Of a stretch of DNA of 64,000 bases, positions 8,085-17,449 are shown piece after piece. How positions within the stretch are numbered: position 1 is the first letter of the stretch; every line of letters starts with the position of its first letter. The DNA comes from Caballeronia mineralivorans PML1(12). Lineage in GTDB: Bacteria > Pseudomonadota > Gammaproteobacteria > Burkholderiales > Burkholderiaceae. The position numbers and the translations under genes are program-made. The stretch covers positions 1 through 64,000 of the forward strand of contig NZ_AEJF01000209.1 in assembly GCF_001028175.1 (NCBI RefSeq), given 5' to 3'. Under the pieces are notes generated by a model. That model did not search any database. It was not told where the DNA came from and saw only the letters and a program-made list of their open reading frames with translations.

Positions 8085-8116
8085 ACTATATTTGTGTTGA
8101 TTGACACAAATATAGT
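8085..8116. promoter_or_regulatory. Perfect 13+13-bp palindrome, candidate TetR operator
   Basis: ACTATATTTGTGT (8085-8097) and ACACAAATATAGT (8104-8116) are perfect inverted arms around a 6-base centre. The site lies between the divergent TetR gene and the secreted-protein gene. TTGACA (8101-8106) overlaps the right arm and could be a -35 element, but I see no good -10 at the right distance. Confidence 0.65.
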
Positions 8117-8158
8117 GTCGTCGCCTGCCTACCGTAATCTGAACCTCAAGGAGCAGTC

Positions 8159-8443
8159 ATGAAATCATTGATCCGCGCAGTAGTAGCCGCCTTGGCTCTT
8201 GGCGCTTCGTTTGCTTCGTTCGCTCAATCGAGCGCATCTGTAACCGCTAATCACGACCAGGCAAAAACCTTCGACGTGTTCGTCGACCAGCCCACTGGTT
8301 TTACGTTTGTAAAGATGCCGACAGGATGGAAATTTGTCGGGGCGGTATCGAAGGTGGACGCGCAGCACTTGCCCGGCACCGTGCTGACTGCGGTGTTGCC
8401 ATCGGATGCATCGCGCGAGATTGCTACCGCTTCGCGCAAGTGA
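8159..8443 (+). CDS. Small secreted protein of unknown function
   Basis: 94 residues with a clear Sec signal peptide (MKSLIRAVVAALALGASFASFA, cleavage predicted after AFA or shortly beyond at SFAQ). The mature part contains FDVFVDQPTGFTFVKMPTGWKFVG, as seen in small exported hypothetical proteins of Burkholderia. AAGGAG lies seven bases before the ATG. It is divergent from the TetR gene and shares its operator region. No enzymatic motif is visible. Confidence 0.7.
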   Translation: MKSLIRAVVAALALGASFASFAQSSASVTANHDQAKTFDVFVDQPTGFTFVKMPTGWKFVGAVSKVDAQHLPGTVLTAVLPSDASREIATASRK

Positions 8444-8660
8444 TCGGAAATTTGCCCAGCTGGAATCGAGCTGAATGGCGCTGCCAAGGGCCAAGTGGCT
8501 TGACGATATCAAGAGATTGCGTTGGTTCCTGAGCAATTGTCGTTCGAAGATATTTTTTGTTTCTATTGACGATCGCCGCTAGCTGAGATTAGTGGCGACA
8601 AACAAAATGTTCGGGCCGATCATCTAGGAGTTTGTAGGTACAGGATAAAATGTCCAAAAT

Positions 8661-8689
8661 ACTAGGCATTGTGCGGATTTATGCCTAGT
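8661..8689. promoter_or_regulatory. Inverted repeat upstream of hipBA, candidate distal operator
   Basis: Perfect 9-bp arms ACTAGGCAT (8661-8669) and ATGCCTAGT (8681-8689) with an 11-base spacer. They share the GGCAT/ATGCC core with the repeat at the hipB start site. They lie within the otherwise empty 8444-8766 stretch. Confidence 0.5.
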
Positions 8690-8743
8690 TAAACAGACAT
8701 TTGATTTTTTGGTTGACTCGTGTCGTACTCGTTTCTCGCCTAA

Positions 8744-8771
8744 TATAATGGGTATTGAGTACTTCAATGCC
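8744..8771 (+). promoter_or_regulatory. hipBA promoter -10 box and overlapping operator-like repeat
   Basis: TATAAT at 8744-8749 is a perfect -10 element; the best -35 (TTGACT, 8713-8718) is too far upstream, so the promoter may be weak or use another -35. GGTATTGA (8751-8758) and TCAATGCC (8764-8771) are inverted arms matching at 7 of 8 positions, straddling the expected transcription start. This placement supports autorepression by HipB and an ATG start at 8767 rather than the TTG at 8755. Confidence 0.55.
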
Positions 8772-9111
8772 TACTAAAATGAACAATTTTGTGATGCCAG
8801 TGCAACCCGTCGAGCGAGTCACACAACTGGGCCAGCGCATCCGGATCGCACGGATTCGGCGTGGCTGGTCGGTCGTGGAGCTCGCCAGCAAAGCGGGCAT
8901 CAACCGCAACACCCTCACCGCGCTGGAACTGGGCAAGCCAGGCACGGCGGTAGGCGTGTGCTTTACCGTTCTATGGGCACTCGGTCTCGACAAGTCACTG
9001 GACTCCGTCGCCGATCCCGACACTGATCTCCATGGCAAGGCCCTCGAAGCCTCTCGCCGTCCGACGCGGTCAGGCAAGTCCAGGAAGGCGAGCGACGACT
9101 ATGATTTCTGA
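8767..9111 (+). CDS. hipB: HipB-type antitoxin, Xre-family DNA-binding protein
   Basis: About 114 residues. The helix-turn-helix spans LGQRIRIARIRRGWSVVELA, SKAGINRNTLTALELGKPG and VGVCFTVLWALGLDKSL. The basic C-terminus (SGKSRKASDDYDF) overlaps the hipA start by 11 bases, a usual coupling. HipB antitoxins bind the HipA kinase and repress the operon; two GGCAT-containing inverted repeats upstream are candidate operators. The start at 8767 was chosen because the -10 box leaves almost no leader for an earlier start. Confidence 0.85.
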   Translation: MPTKMNNFVMPVQPVERVTQLGQRIRIARIRRGWSVVELASKAGINRNTLTALELGKPGTAVGVCFTVLWALGLDKSLDSVADPDTDLHGKALEASRRPTRSGKSRKASDDYDF

Positions 9112-10363
9112 GCGCGAAGCCTATGTCCATATCCAGCTCCCCGGCACGTTGGAAACTGTGCCGGCAGCATTGCTCAGGGTGCAGACACTGCCCGATGGCA
9201 CGCAGGTCGGACGCTTTCGCTACGGTGATCGCTATCTCGAACGTCAAGAGGCGGTCGCGCTCGATCCGTTCCGGCTACCACTGGCCAAAAGAGTATTCGA
9301 GTTCACTCAGCTCAAGGGCATTCCAGGTTCGGTCCGTGACGCGGGCCCAGACGCCTGGGGGCGGCGTGTCATCGAGAACACGCTAGAGCGGAATGCTGCT
9401 GACCTCCAGGAGATCGATTATCTGCTGCATGGGCCGCAGGACGGAGCGGGCTACTTAAGCTTTGGGTTGAAGGCCGAACCGCCCGCGCCCAAGCGCAAAT
9501 ACAACCGTACCCATCAATTGGCCGAACTGATCGCGGCGACGCAGGCGATCGAGGAGGGGCGACAGGTGGCCGCGCATCTGCTTGAACAACTCGACCCGGG
9601 CACCAGCATGGGCGGGGCGCGGCCGAAGGCCACGATCGAGGACGCGCAATCCCTGTGGCTCGGCAAGTTTCCTTCCAACGATGACCGTTTCAATCTGCAG
9701 CGAGTCGAGTTTGCGACACTTGACCTTGCGCGCTGCTGCGGCCTGAACGTCACGCAGGCGCGGCTGCAGACGGTCGGCGACAGCGACGTACTCATGTTGC
9801 AGCGCTTCGATCGCGACTACTCCGACAAAGGCTATTTGCGCTTCGGCCTCGTCAGCGGACTGACTGTGCTCGACTGTGGCGACAGCCATCTGGACCGGGA
9901 ACGCTGGTCTTACCCACTGTTGGCCGACAACCTACGCCGCTGGTCTGACAGACCGGAAGCCGATTGCGCCGAGTTGTTCAAGCGAATGGTCTTCAACGCC
10001 GCCGTGACCAACAACGACGATCACCCGCGCAACCATGCCTTACTGCGCAGACAAAAGGGATGGCGGTTATCGCCTAGTTACGATCTTGTACCTGCGCCCG
10101 TGGTTAGCCTTGAGCGCCGGGACTTGGCGTTGACCGTCGGCAACTTCGGCCGGACGGCCAGTATCTACAACCTGTTGTCGCAGGCAGGCCGTTTCGGTTT
10201 GTCGGCGGAAGAAGCGCGTGCGGAAATCAATCGGATCGTCGAGGTGGTGCGGCATTGGCGCGACACCTTCTTCGCCTGCGGAGTGTCGGCTAAGGATATT
10301 GACTACATCGCCCCAGCCATACTGCCTGATTGTTTCTTCTTCGAAAGGCGTCCCGGTGAGTGA
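9101..10363 (+). CDS. hipA: HipA-type serine/threonine kinase toxin
   Basis: 420 residues from MISEREAYVHIQL; the earlier ATG at 9032 lies deep in hipB. HipA kinases phosphorylate targets such as glutamyl-tRNA synthetase and slow growth. Visible motifs: the N-terminal LPGTLETVPAALLRV subdomain, GSVRDAGPDAWGRRV, the Gly-rich loop GTSMGGARPKA (167-177, which includes the auto-phosphorylated Ser region), the catalytic NNDDHPRNH (304-312), and the metal-binding Asp in LSPSYDLVPAP (Asp328). All key residues appear intact. It sits directly upstream of Wadjet genes, together forming a defence/addiction cluster. Confidence 0.9.
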   Translation: MISEREAYVHIQLPGTLETVPAALLRVQTLPDGTQVGRFRYGDRYLERQEAVALDPFRLPLAKRVFEFTQLKGIPGSVRDAGPDAWGRRVIENTLERNAADLQEIDYLLHGPQDGAGYLSFGLKAEPPAPKRKYNRTHQLAELIAATQAIEEGRQVAAHLLEQLDPGTSMGGARPKATIEDAQSLWLGKFPSNDDRFNLQRVEFATLDLARCCGLNVTQARLQTVGDSDVLMLQRFDRDYSDKGYLRFGLVSGLTVLDCGDSHLDRERWSYPLLADNLRRWSDRPEADCAELFKRMVFNAAVTNNDDHPRNHALLRRQKGWRLSPSYDLVPAPVVSLERRDLALTVGNFGRTASIYNLLSQAGRFGLSAEEARAEINRIVEVVRHWRDTFFACGVSAKDIDYIAPAILPDCFFFERRPGE

Positions 10364-10559
10364 GGCGTTGTATTGACCTGAGACAAGACTTATAACCCCG
10401 TCGTCAAAAGTCGGAGCCCTGTTGCAAACTTTGTCAGATCGAATCGCGTAATCGGTGAAAATGGCCGTTGCCTTACCAATTAAAGCGCTGGACCTACGAT
10501 CAGGATGTTGTGGGCAAAAAGCGACACCCTTGATCAACTCCATTTGAACGAGAGCCACC

Positions 10560-12023
10560 GTGAAAGCTCGCCGCACTGCCGCAGCGCTTGACAATCTGCG
10601 CAACCAGCCGCTTTGGCGACTCTTGGCCGCCACAAAAGGGCCTGTCTTTATTGCGCTGCTGCAGTCATTATTTCTCGACGTAGACAAGGTTTTGCCAAGT
10701 TCCGTGATGCACGAGCGACTGGTGCGCGAGATCGACGCGCTCCGGGCGGACGGTGAAGAACTGCCTCAAACAGCGCAAGCCTATGTAACAGAGTGGCTAA
10801 ACAATGGTTGGCTGAGCCGGCGATTCCCTCCAGGTGCGAGCGAAGAGGAATACGAGCTCTCTGCGGATGCCCTGACGGCGCTACGCTTTGTCACCAGCCT
10901 TCTGAAACCGCGCACAACGGCAACCGAGAGCCGCCTCTCGCTTGTCATCCAGCAGTTGTCACGCCTCGCAGCCGAAACCAATGTCAATCCCGAAGCACGG
11001 CTCGTAGCGCTGCGCGCAGAACGAGAGCGTATTGATGAGGCCATCGCTGAAGTCGAGCATGGCGGAATCAAGATATTGCCGGTAGAGCGCGCTATCGAAC
11101 GTGCACGGGAGGTTATCGCTTTGGCTCAGGAGCTGACGTCCGATTTCCGCAGTGTTCGCGACGAGTTCGAAAAACTCAATCGCGGCCTGCGGCAAAGTCT
11201 GATGGAGAACGAAGGAAGCCGCGGCGAGGTCCTTGAGCAACTGTTCGCCGGCGTCGACATCATTGGCGAGAGCGATGCCGGCCGCACTTTCAACGCGTTC
11301 TGGCGATTGCTGACCGACAGCGAGCAGTCGGCTACGCTCCGGGAGTCGCTCGACGAGGTCGCCAATCGTCCTTTCGCGCGAGACCTTGAGTCTCACGAGC
11401 GCAGATTTTTGCTGAGCCTGACGGGGACGCTTTTAAACGAGGGTCGTGGCGTGCACGACGTTCTGCAGCACTTTGCCCGCAGTCTGAAAAGCTTTGTACA
11501 AAGCCGGGAATTTCTCGAGCAACGACGTTTGCATAGCCTGTTGAAGGAAGCTACTCAAGCGGCGTTCGCCGCGAAAAATGCGGTCCGTTCAAACGAGCAA
11601 GTCGGCTTCGAACTTATGCAATCGAGCAGTCGAATCCGGTCGGTCGCTCAATGGGTGATGTATGACCCTGCGCAACGGGTAACGGATTCGTCGATGAAAG
11701 AGGCCGAGCCATCCGAACTGGATCTGGAAACGGTCAGCGAGTTGGTGCGTCAATCTGAGATTGACTTTCGTACACTGAAGCAAAACGTACGCGCGGTGCT
11801 GGACCGGCGAACGCAAGCATCTGTCGGTGACGTGCTGGCTGCGTTTCCCGCCGAGCAGGGGCTGGGTAGCGTTGTCGGTTACGTCGCACTTGGGGCCAGG
11901 CACGGCGAAGTGACCGAAGGGTCTGAGATAGTCCGCTGGACAGGCGATGACTTGGTCCATCGCCGCGCAAAGTTGCCGGCTATTTACTTCATTAGGGAGC
12001 GCTACCTTGAACTCGTTGAATGA
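10560..12023 (+). CDS. jetA: Wadjet protein JetA (DUF3375)
   Basis: 487 residues with a GTG start. JetA is the kleisin-like subunit of Wadjet, an SMC-related complex that recognises and cuts small circular plasmid DNA. The N-terminus ARRTAAALDNLRNQPLWRLL and the winged-helix-like region around LVREIDALRADGEELPQTAQ fit DUF3375. The middle is predicted helical/coiled (ERERIDEAIAEVEHGG, VIALAQELTSDFRSVRDEF). It is the first of four genes that all overlap their neighbours in the order A-B-C-D. The C-terminus overlaps jetB by 17 bases. I saw no clear promoter in the 196-base gap after hipA. Confidence 0.9.
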   Translation: MKARRTAAALDNLRNQPLWRLLAATKGPVFIALLQSLFLDVDKVLPSSVMHERLVREIDALRADGEELPQTAQAYVTEWLNNGWLSRRFPPGASEEEYELSADALTALRFVTSLLKPRTTATESRLSLVIQQLSRLAAETNVNPEARLVALRAERERIDEAIAEVEHGGIKILPVERAIERAREVIALAQELTSDFRSVRDEFEKLNRGLRQSLMENEGSRGEVLEQLFAGVDIIGESDAGRTFNAFWRLLTDSEQSATLRESLDEVANRPFARDLESHERRFLLSLTGTLLNEGRGVHDVLQHFARSLKSFVQSREFLEQRRLHSLLKEATQAAFAAKNAVRSNEQVGFELMQSSSRIRSVAQWVMYDPAQRVTDSSMKEAEPSELDLETVSELVRQSEIDFRTLKQNVRAVLDRRTQASVGDVLAAFPAEQGLGSVVGYVALGARHGEVTEGSEIVRWTGDDLVHRRAKLPAIYFIRERYLELVE

Positions 12024-12738
12024 CACTGGTGGCGACGAGTTCGCCGAAAATATCGCCGCAAGCGATGAGACTGTCGAGGGCGTCACCTTTCGCGGCGATA
12101 CAGGGACACTTCCCGTGGAAACCCGGCGAGTCCTCGTCCAATTGCTACTCGGCCCGTCGGTCGATGCGCGTCGTCAGTCGAAGCTTTGGCCTGTGCTGCT
12201 GCGCGATGAGGCACTCATCCGTTCGCGGTTGCATGAGCTATTTTTGGAGATCGTCATCGATCACGAGCAACGCGTTGCATTCACGCGGCAGGTAATCTCC
12301 GACGAGGCGGATATTCCGATCCTTCTTCGCAAGGCTTCGCTGACCTTTCTTGAAACCGCACTGTTGCTGTTCCTGCGGCAGCGCCTGACCCAGTCAGACG
12401 CTCAGGGAGATCGCGCGGTGGTGTCTCTCATCGAGATGCAAGAGCACCTGCACGTATTTGAACGGGACGGCAATCCCGATCACGCCAAGTTCGAGCGTCA
12501 AGCTGTCAATGCAGTCGACAAAGCGAAGAAGCTAAGCCTGTTGCAGCGCATCCGCAGCTCTGACGAACGCTATGAGGTATCGCCTACTCTTAAGCTGCTG
12601 TTCACGGCAGAGGAAATCCAGGACCTGACGCGCACCTATGCAAGGCTCGCTGCAAACGGCGAAAACACAGAGGACAGGCATCTCCCGGACGAGGAGGGGC
12701 TCGATGGGACGGACGAGCAAGGAGATGCAGAGCTGTGA
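12007..12738 (+). CDS. jetB: Wadjet protein JetB (DUF4194)
   Basis: About 243 residues. I chose TTG 12007 because AGGGAG (11994-11999) lies seven bases upstream; the ATG at 11947 would extend deep into jetA. JetB is the KITE-type winged-helix subunit that joins kleisin and SMC. Recognisable stretches are RRVLVQLLLGPSVDARRQ, LWPVLLRDEALIRSRLHELF, and a C-terminal winged helix ending in LSLLQRIRSSDERYEVSPTL before an acidic tail. The stop overlaps the jetC start (GTGA). Confidence 0.88.
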   Translation: MNSLNDTGGDEFAENIAASDETVEGVTFRGDTGTLPVETRRVLVQLLLGPSVDARRQSKLWPVLLRDEALIRSRLHELFLEIVIDHEQRVAFTRQVISDEADIPILLRKASLTFLETALLLFLRQRLTQSDAQGDRAVVSLIEMQEHLHVFERDGNPDHAKFERQAVNAVDKAKKLSLLQRIRSSDERYEVSPTLKLLFTAEEIQDLTRTYARLAANGENTEDRHLPDEEGLDGTDEQGDAEL

Positions 12739-15700
12739 ATACATCTGAGCAACGCGTTTTGCTGGACGGTGCCGAGGATCAGTTTCGTCTTGCTCGTATC
12801 CAGACGTTTAACTGGGGGACATTCTCCAACGTTTTCGACTTCCCCATCCCCAAGGAGGGTTACCTCTTTGTGGGTCCTTCAGGGTCGGGCAAGTCGACAA
12901 TTCTCGATGCCCATGCTGCCCTCATGACACCGCCAAAATGGGTAGACTTCAACGTTGCGGCGCGTGAGGCGGAAAGGCACGGACGGGACCGCAGCGTCAT
13001 GACTTATCTTCGCGGTGCCTGGGCGCAGCAAACGGGCGAAAGTGGCGAGTATGTATCGCAGTACCTGCGCAGCGGCACGACCTGGTCGGCCATCGCTGAG
13101 ACCTATCGCAACGATCAAGGGCGGATCGTCGTGCTGGCGCAAGTTCTTTGGGTTAAGGGAAACTCGACGGCGCAGACGGACGCCCGAAAAATTTATCTGA
13201 CGCTCGAGCGTGCGTTCGATATTCAGGAGCTGGAGTTCTTTGCGAAAAACGAATTCGATGTGAGGCGCTTCAAGCATGATCTGCCGGATGCCAAGGTTCA
13301 CCCTGAGTTCAGTGGTTACCAGGAGCGCTTCAGGCGGCTGCTTGGCATTGACAACGAGCGAGCGCTTCGGTTGTTGCACAAGACGCAGTCCGCGAAGAAC
13401 CTGGGCGACCTGAACGTATTTCTGCGCGACTTCATGCTGGACGAGCCGGAGACTTTCGATATTGCCGCAAGCTTGGTCAATGAATTCGGCGAACTCAACG
13501 AGGCCCATCAGGAAGTCGTGGCTGCGAGAAAGCAGATCGAGACACTGAAGCCGGCTCGCGATGAATACCTCGAGATGGAGAAGGGGACCTTCGATCTCAA
13601 TGGGCTGCTGGCGATTCAGGCTGCTATCGACCAGTATAAAGAGCATCAGCGGAAGGTACTTTTGGAGAGTCGCCTTGCCGAAGTAACCGTCGATCACAAA
13701 GGGTCGGTTGAGGAGACGCGGCGTCTGACGGAAATGGTTGCCAATGAACTGGAAAGACTGACGGACCTTCAGCGCCAGAAACTGGACATGGGCGCGGGTA
13801 TCCTCGACCGCCTCAAACAGGACATCAAGCTCGCCGAGGATGAAAAACCGAATCGGATCACCAGGCGTGAGCAAGCGGATAAAGCTTGCAAGCTCATGGG
13901 TTGGACGGTTCCGAACGACGTTATAGCGTTCGTGCAATGCACAGAGGCCGCAAAGGAGCGCGTGATGAAGGCGCGTGACTTCAAGGCTGACATCGAGCAC
14001 CGCAAGGATGCATTGAAGGATGAGCACCGTATCGCTAAGGACGAATTTGGCAACGCCGTTGCAGAGGTCAAGGCGTTGGAGCGTCAGAAGTCGAGTTTGC
14101 CAGCGAAGCTCGTGGCCCTGCGCGAGCAGATGGCCCGTGATCTTTCGATTCCCGAGGAGAAGCTGCCTTTCGTGGGCGAACTTATCGAGGTCAAGTCCGA
14201 CGCTCTGGAGTGGCAAGGGGCCATCGAACGGGTGCTGGGCGGTTTCGCTCGATCGATCCTGGTCGATGACAAACATTCCTCAGCGGTTTCCACCTACGTC
14301 AATGAGCGCAATATTGGCCAGCGGCTCGTCTACTTTAGGGTTCTTCCTCAAACTGGCGCTCGCAGCCCGGGGCCTAATTCTCTCGTGCGCAAGCTGAATG
14401 TGGGCGCGGATACGTTTGGCGACTGGGTTCGCGAGGAACTCAAGACTCATTTCGACTTCGAGTGTGCACAGACGTTGCAGGCGTTCAGGAACGCGCAGCG
14501 TGCCGTCACGCGAGAGGGACAGATCAAGCACAACACCATGCGGCACGAGAAGAACGACCGCTACTCGGTGAACGACCGTAGCCAATGGGTGCTCGGTTTC
14601 GACAACAAGGCGAAACTGGCTCTCTATAAGGAAATGGCGGTCGGGCTTGCCAGCCAGATTAGCAAGCTCGACCAGAAGATCGGGAAAGTTCGGGAGGAAG
14701 AAGATCTCCAGCACATGCAGATGCTGCATTGCCAGACTCTTTCGAACCTCACCTGGAACGATGTTGATGTTGCATCGTTAGTGACACGAATTCACGACCT
14801 TACGGCGCGGCTTGAAGAGGAACTGGCGGCACGCCCCGACCTGGCAGAGCTGGATAAACGCATCAAGGCGCAGGAAGATGTTCATACCGCGGCGGTGAGT
14901 AAAAAGAACGGTGAACACGTCAGGGGTTTGGACTTCAAGCGGACAATCGATCGTATCGAGGCTCAACTCACGGACCTGGCACGGCTCTGGCCCACCTCCG
15001 ACCGTCCCCCTGCGTTCGCGGAGCAGATCAGCGCCAGGTACTTGGCCACCAATAAGGACCTCACGCTGGAGAATCTGGATCAGGTCACCAATCTGGTCGA
15101 ACGCTCGCTCAACGTCGAACTGCGGTCACTCGAAAGCCACCTGACGGATTTGCGCAATGCGATCGTCCAGCGATTTGTTGAGTTCAACCGTTTATGGCCT
15201 GCATTGTCGGGCGGACTGGACGCTACCCTGGCGAGCGCGGATGACTATTTCGGCAAGCTCCAGCGGCTGGAGAAGGACAATCTTCCTGCGTATGAGGAAC
15301 GCTTCTTTAGCTTACTGCGAGAGCAAAGCGATCAGAACCTGACGCTGCTTGCCACCAAACTCGATCAAGAGCGCTCTGCGATCCGCGTTCGGATGGAGCT
15401 AGTGAACGAAAGCCTGAGCACTGCGCCGTTCAATTCCGGTACGCACCTCGTCATCGAAACGAGCGACAAGGCACTGGAGGACGTGAAGCATTTCCGTGCA
15501 AGCCTGCGAGAGTCGCTGAGCCATTCGTTCAGCACCGACCGCGAGCTGGCCGAGGAACGTTTCAAGGCGCTGGCGGCGCTGGTCAAACGTCTAGCAAGCC
15601 AGGAGAGCGCTGAGAAGAACTGGCGCAACCTCGTGCTGGATGTGAGGCAGCACGTGGAGTTTGTCGCACGGGAGCTGGATCAGGACGATCTGGAAATCGA

Positions 15701-16091
15701 GGTCTATCGCAGCGGCGCCGGCAAGTCGGGCGGACAGCGTCAGAAGCTTGCGGCAACGTGTCTTGCAGCTGCACTACGCTACCAGCTTGGTGGACAAGAC
15801 CGGTCGCTACCCAGCTATTCGACCGTGGTTCTCGATGAAGCCTTCGATAAAGCCGATGCGGAATTCACAGCAATGGCGATGAATATTTTCAAGACCTTCG
15901 GATTCCAGATGATCGTGGCAACGCCGCTGAAATCCGTGATGACGCTGGAGCCTTTTATTGGCGGAGCTTGCTTCGTGCATATCAAGGACCGCAAGAAATC
16001 CGCGGTCATCCCGATCGAGTATGACAGCGACAGCCATCGGCTGAAACTCTCGCACGATATTAGCCATGCCGAAGAAACTTCTATCACCTGA
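12735..16091 (+). CDS. jetC: Wadjet protein JetC, SMC-like ATPase
   Basis: 1118 residues, cytoplasmic. This is the SMC/MukB-like motor that extrudes DNA loops in Wadjet. Walker A is GPSGSGKST (47-55). The signature is SGAGKSGGQRQ (about 992-1002) and Walker B is VVLDEAFDKAD (about 1031-1041), so the ABC head is split between the two ends as in SMC proteins. Long heptad-rich stretches (about 250-450 and 700-880) form coiled coils around a hinge-like middle containing ALEWQGAIERVLGGFARSIL (about 495-514). Start and end both overlap neighbours. All ATPase motifs look intact. Confidence 0.95.
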   Translation: MNTSEQRVLLDGAEDQFRLARIQTFNWGTFSNVFDFPIPKEGYLFVGPSGSGKSTILDAHAALMTPPKWVDFNVAAREAERHGRDRSVMTYLRGAWAQQTGESGEYVSQYLRSGTTWSAIAETYRNDQGRIVVLAQVLWVKGNSTAQTDARKIYLTLERAFDIQELEFFAKNEFDVRRFKHDLPDAKVHPEFSGYQERFRRLLGIDNERALRLLHKTQSAKNLGDLNVFLRDFMLDEPETFDIAASLVNEFGELNEAHQEVVAARKQIETLKPARDEYLEMEKGTFDLNGLLAIQAAIDQYKEHQRKVLLESRLAEVTVDHKGSVEETRRLTEMVANELERLTDLQRQKLDMGAGILDRLKQDIKLAEDEKPNRITRREQADKACKLMGWTVPNDVIAFVQCTEAAKERVMKARDFKADIEHRKDALKDEHRIAKDEFGNAVAEVKALERQKSSLPAKLVALREQMARDLSIPEEKLPFVGELIEVKSDALEWQGAIERVLGGFARSILVDDKHSSAVSTYVNERNIGQRLVYFRVLPQTGARSPGPNSLVRKLNVGADTFGDWVREELKTHFDFECAQTLQAFRNAQRAVTREGQIKHNTMRHEKNDRYSVNDRSQWVLGFDNKAKLALYKEMAVGLASQISKLDQKIGKVREEEDLQHMQMLHCQTLSNLTWNDVDVASLVTRIHDLTARLEEELAARPDLAELDKRIKAQEDVHTAAVSKKNGEHVRGLDFKRTIDRIEAQLTDLARLWPTSDRPPAFAEQISARYLATNKDLTLENLDQVTNLVERSLNVELRSLESHLTDLRNAIVQRFVEFNRLWPALSGGLDATLASADDYFGKLQRLEKDNLPAYEERFFSLLREQSDQNLTLLATKLDQERSAIRVRMELVNESLSTAPFNSGTHLVIETSDKALEDVKHFRASLRESLSHSFSTDRELAEERFKALAALVKRLASQESAEKNWRNLVLDVRQHVEFVARELDQDDLEIEVYRSGAGKSGGQRQKLAATCLAAALRYQLGGQDRSLPSYSTVVLDEAFDKADAEFTAMAMNIFKTFGFQMIVATPLKSVMTLEPFIGGACFVHIKDRKKSAVIPIEYDSDSHRLKLSHDISHAEETSIT

Positions 16092-17250
16092 TGCGGTTCG
16101 GGACTTCCTGACTCGGCGTTTTAACAATCAACACCAGAACTGGCTTGCAGGCGAAGGGAGTTGGCCGTTGATTGTGGGATTGGGCACGCCGACAGAAAAG
16201 GATATTGCCGATGACGCCGCGGGCGTGCGGGCCTGGACGGCAGCATGGGAAAAACGTACCGGACCCGGTACGGTTATGTCGGAAGATCGCCAGTTTGCGC
16301 GGCTTGGCAGACAGCGGTTTCCCGTGGGCCTCAGTCTTGAGAGTCCGGCCGTCGTGGCTTCAGCAGTTGGGCAAGGGATTCGCTGGGCGACAGCGTCCGG
16401 GCGCTACGCCTATCTGACGGGACGGTGGCCACCGTTGATTCGAGGCATGAAATTGGCTTCAAAATTCGATGTTCTGGCCGACTACCCAAGCGAAGACTTT
16501 GAGCGACTCGTTGCATTGCTTGCCTGGTTGGAAGCGAACCCTGCGTCTAACCTGTATCTTCGGCAGCTTCCAGTCGAAGGACTGGATACGAAGTGGATCG
16601 GTCAGCGCACGGGACTCGTTTCGGGGCTGCTTCGCGAGCTCAGTGCCAGTGCCGGTGAGAGTAACGATTTCCACGCTGTGTGCGGCCTACGCAAGCCGCC
16701 TCACCGGGTTTACATCCGGTTGCTATGTCCTGAATTGCGCGTTCTGGTGGGAGGGCTGTGCGACATCGAAGCGCCTGTCAATGAATTGGCGATGCTGCCT
16801 ATTGAACCCCGGTCGTTGGTCATTATCGAGAATCTGGAGACAGGGCTGGCGCTGCCGGACCTTGCCGGAACTGTCGCGGCAATACGACTAGGCAACGCCG
16901 TGAGCGCACTCGAGGCTCTGCCTTGGCTGCGCGTTTCGAACGCCGTGTACTGGGGGGATATTGATACCCACGGATTTGCGATCCTGAACCGGGCACGCCG
17001 GGTGTTGCCTCAGCTCAGATCTGTATTGATGGACGAGGTCACGCTGATGTCCCATCGCTCGTTGTGGGGTCGTGAACCCGTTCAATACGGAAATGAAGCT
17101 CTGGAAACGCTGGTGGATAGCGAGAAGGCAGTCTATGACGGGCTCCGGACCAATGCTTGGGGGCATCAGATCCGCCTTGAGCAAGAGCGTCTGGTCTGGG
17201 ACGATTCGGTCCGGATGCTGCAGCACGCGCTGTTCGGTGGGCGTGACTAG
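16066..17250 (+). CDS. jetD: Wadjet protein JetD, Toprim nuclease (DUF3322/DUF2220)
   Basis: 394 residues. JetD is the topoisomerase VI-like nuclease that cleaves plasmid DNA once the SMC motor stalls. The N-terminal DUF3322 part includes VGLGTPTEKDIADD and RQRFPVGLSLESP. The C-terminal Toprim part (DUF2220) has the acidic Glu in VIIENLETG (about 253-261) and the DxD-type WGDIDTHGF (296-304), then LEQERLVWDD. It overlaps jetC by 26 bases and ends the operon; nothing else co-directional follows closely. Confidence 0.93.
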   Translation: MPKKLLSPDAVRDFLTRRFNNQHQNWLAGEGSWPLIVGLGTPTEKDIADDAAGVRAWTAAWEKRTGPGTVMSEDRQFARLGRQRFPVGLSLESPAVVASAVGQGIRWATASGRYAYLTGRWPPLIRGMKLASKFDVLADYPSEDFERLVALLAWLEANPASNLYLRQLPVEGLDTKWIGQRTGLVSGLLRELSASAGESNDFHAVCGLRKPPHRVYIRLLCPELRVLVGGLCDIEAPVNELAMLPIEPRSLVIIENLETGLALPDLAGTVAAIRLGNAVSALEALPWLRVSNAVYWGDIDTHGFAILNRARRVLPQLRSVLMDEVTLMSHRSLWGREPVQYGNEALETLVDSEKAVYDGLRTNAWGHQIRLEQERLVWDDSVRMLQHALFGGRD

Positions 17251-17449
17251 GTAGTGAAGCGCTTGCGCGCCACATGTACACGCGGGAGCGCTGTGGAGTC
17301 TTGGCAAGGACGCTAAACGTTGTTTGCATGGGCTATGCCTGCACGATTATCTTGGTCGGCGGTAGTGCTTTCGTTGCGGGCTTTTCGCGTGTTCTGTATT
17401 GTGACTGTTTGATGCAATTCACTCGCTTGCACAACATCACAGATACCGA

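Noticed and set aside
12879-14276. 465-codon minus-strand open frame inside jetC
   Set aside because: Antisense to the SMC-like ATPase; explained by high GC and the codon pattern of jetC.
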